A stretch of 12,968 nt of DNA from Conidiobolus incongruus B7586 (taxonomy: Eukaryota > Entomophthoromycota > Entomophthoromycetes > Entomophthorales > Conidiobolaceae), in contig JNEM01014190.1 of the NCBI GenBank assembly GCA_000697335.1, positions 1 through 12,968 of the forward strand. Direction: 5' to 3'. Within the stretch, counting starts at the first letter, position 1. The number at the start of each line of letters is the position of its first letter. Both the position numbers and the translations under genes were made by a program. The notes beneath the pieces are model-generated. The model was not told the DNA's origin. It did not search any database and saw nothing but the letters and a program-made list of their open reading frames with translations. Positions 12,501 through 12,968 of the stretch are shown piece after piece.

Positions 12501-12968
12501 AAGCTTTCCTTCTGTTCCTACTTCAAGAGAAACTCTGGTCACTTCAGTAGCAAAGGTCCTCAGTTGATCAACCATCGTATTAATAGTGTTCTTCAAGTCC
12601 AAGATTTCACCCTTGACATTGACTGTAATCTTTTTAGAAAGATCTCCCGTAGCTACTGCTTTACTTACATTTGCAATATCTCTGACTTGAGCTGTGAGAT
12701 TAGAGGCCATAGTGTTTACACTATCTGTTAAAATTTTCCATGTTCCACCAACTCCTTCTACTTCGGCTTGAGCACCAAGTTTACCTTCTGTACCTACTTC
12801 ACGAGCCACACGTGTTACTTCAGCAGCAAAGGTTCGGAGTTGATCCACCATGGTATTGATAGTTACTTTCAGTTCTAGAATTTCACCCTGAACAGAAACA
12901 GTCACTTTTTGAGAAAGATCACCACAGGCAACAGCTGTACAAACAGTAGCAATATCACGCACTTGAGC
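9591..12968 (-). CDS. NIK1: Group III (Nik1/Os-1 type) hybrid histidine kinase, 5' end outside the window
   Basis: This is a cytoplasmic hybrid histidine kinase of the fungal Nik1/Os-1 class. Such kinases feed the Ypd1-Ssk1 phosphorelay and the Hog1 MAP kinase pathway in osmotic stress, and set sensitivity to phenylpyrrole and dicarboximide fungicides. The window holds 1125 residues and a TAA stop with no intron; the frame stays open at the right edge, so the true start is not visible. Numbering from the codon at 12968: residues 3-554 are six complete 92-residue HAMP units, then a final HAMP (about 555-605) and a coiled linker. The histidine kinase core has phosphoacceptor His626 in [10 protein letters not shown] (codon 11091-11093), N-box Asn743, G1 DTGIGI (775-780) and G2 GTGLGL (805-810). 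A degenerate receiver-like stretch (about 855-980) precedes a true receiver (about 995-1112) with acidic AEDN, phosphoacceptor Asp1046 in MDVQMP (codon 9831-9833) and Lys1100 in SKP. All key residues are present, so it should be active. The protein ends 25 residues after Lys1100, without the long low-complexity tail of Neurospora NIK-1. Confidence 0.96.
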   Translation of the reverse strand, partial: AQVRDIATVCTAVACGDLSQKVTVSVQGEILELKVTINTMVDQLRTFAAEVTRVAREVGTEGKLGAQAEVEGVGGTWKILTDSVNTMASNLTAQVRDIANVSKAVATGDLSKKITVNVKGEILDLKNTINTMVDQLRTFATEVTRVSLEVGTEGKLGGQAVVKDVGGTWKDLTDNVNLMAANLTGQVRSIAEVTTAVADGDLSKKITVDVKGEIHLLKTTVNSMVDRLRTFAAEVTRVAREVGTEGKLGAQAQVKDVGGTWKELTDNVNTMAANFTAQVRDIANVSKAVARGDLSKKITVDVKGEILELKNTINTMVDQLRTFATEVSRVSLEVGTEGKLGGQAVVKDIGGTWKDLTDNVNIMAANLTGQVRSIAAVTTAVACGDLSRKITVDVKGEILELKNTVNSMVDQLRTFAAEVTRVARKVGTEGKLGVQAHVKDVGGTWKELTDNVNTMASNLTLQVRDIANVCKAVACGDLSKKITVSVEGEILDLKNTINTMVDQLRMFASEVTRVAREVGTEGKLGVQAQVTDVGGTWKEITYNVNTMAANLTSQVRAFAQISAAATDGDFTRFITVEASGEMDSLKTKINQMVYNLRESIQKNTMAREAAELANRAKSEFLANMSHEIRTPMNGIIGMTALTLETELTRQQRENLMIVSTMANSLLTIIDDILDISKIEANKLVMEQIPFSLRSSVFSVLKTLAVKANQKKLDLIYNFEGTIPDQLIGDPLRLRQVITNLIGNAVKFTTKGRVILTAQTKEFIDDEVVLLFCVSDTGIGIDAEKIDLIFDTFQQADGSTTRKYGGTGLGLSISKRLVVLMGGELWVHSVFGEGSQFYFTVKCKMSNITLEQAMARLSPYATHCVTILNSQKSPEMYDVTKMLETLKLQYILVETVEQAGEISSKATAKGTHPDLLICDDLDAIEKLREVPSLRYVPIVLMGHNMPELVMKVSIELGISSYINLPASFSDLVNALHTAMENYAVLPADPSRTLRTPLHILLAEDNIVNQKLAVRILEKFGHKTTIVPNGLQAVEAVKNNHYDLVLMDVQMPIMGGCEATQHIREWEREHGHHTPIIALTAHAMIGDRKKCIESGMDDYVSKPLRFNELLAAINKCTMTQPISLIND
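11307..12962 (-). repeat. Tandem array of six 276-base HAMP-coding units
   Basis: Six consecutive units of exactly 276 bases (92 codons) lie head to tail inside the kinase gene: 12962-12687, 12686-12411, 12410-12135, 12134-11859, 11858-11583 and 11582-11307. A seventh, partial HAMP follows from 11306. Each unit starts with VR and a short hydrophobic stretch, and carries GDLS, KGEI or a close form, VGTEGKLG and GGTWK. The array begins at the very edge of the window, so more units probably lie beyond it. In this family, stacked HAMP units pass the signal to the kinase core. Confidence 0.95.

Noticed and set aside
9729-12731. Several open frames on the + strand opposite the kinase gene
   Set aside because: They repeat with the 276-base units and are shadows of the tandem HAMP coding sequence.

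Overview
This window looks like nuclear DNA from a fungus, most likely an early-diverging one; I cannot name the genus. Reasons: a nuclear gene for a mitochondrial protein with short GT-AG introns, a group III (Nik1/Os-1 type) hybrid histidine kinase with a long HAMP array, which is a fungal hallmark, and extremely AT-rich intergenic DNA. The standard genetic code fits, since the two long proteins contain no in-frame TAA, TAG or TGA.

Layout: 1-3400 is AT-rich DNA with no gene I can support. At 3612-5357 (+) lies ATP2, the mitochondrial F1-ATP synthase beta subunit, in three exons, with CCAAT boxes just upstream. A 583-base convergent spacer follows. At 5941-7291 (-) I reconstruct a six-exon gene for a RAD51D-like RecA-family recombination protein; only its largest exon is visible as a plain ORF. 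The 2.3 kb from 7292 to 9590 is mostly non-coding, but it carries a decayed tRNA-Asn-like sequence at 8969-9042 and a few short repeats. From 9591 to the right edge (-) runs the 3' part of a Nik1-type hybrid histidine kinase. It shows six complete 92-residue HAMP units, a final HAMP, a histidine kinase core and a receiver domain; its 5' end lies outside the window.

The three genes do unrelated jobs (respiration, recombination repair, osmotic and stress signalling) and nothing suggests they act together. ATP2 uses a GC-richer, highly biased codon set, while the RAD51D-like gene is AT-rich like its surroundings; this is best read as an expression-level effect rather than transfer. I found no convincing new system. 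The items most worth a second look are the RAD51D-like gene model, the size and two-unit periodicity of the HAMP array, and the tRNA relic.
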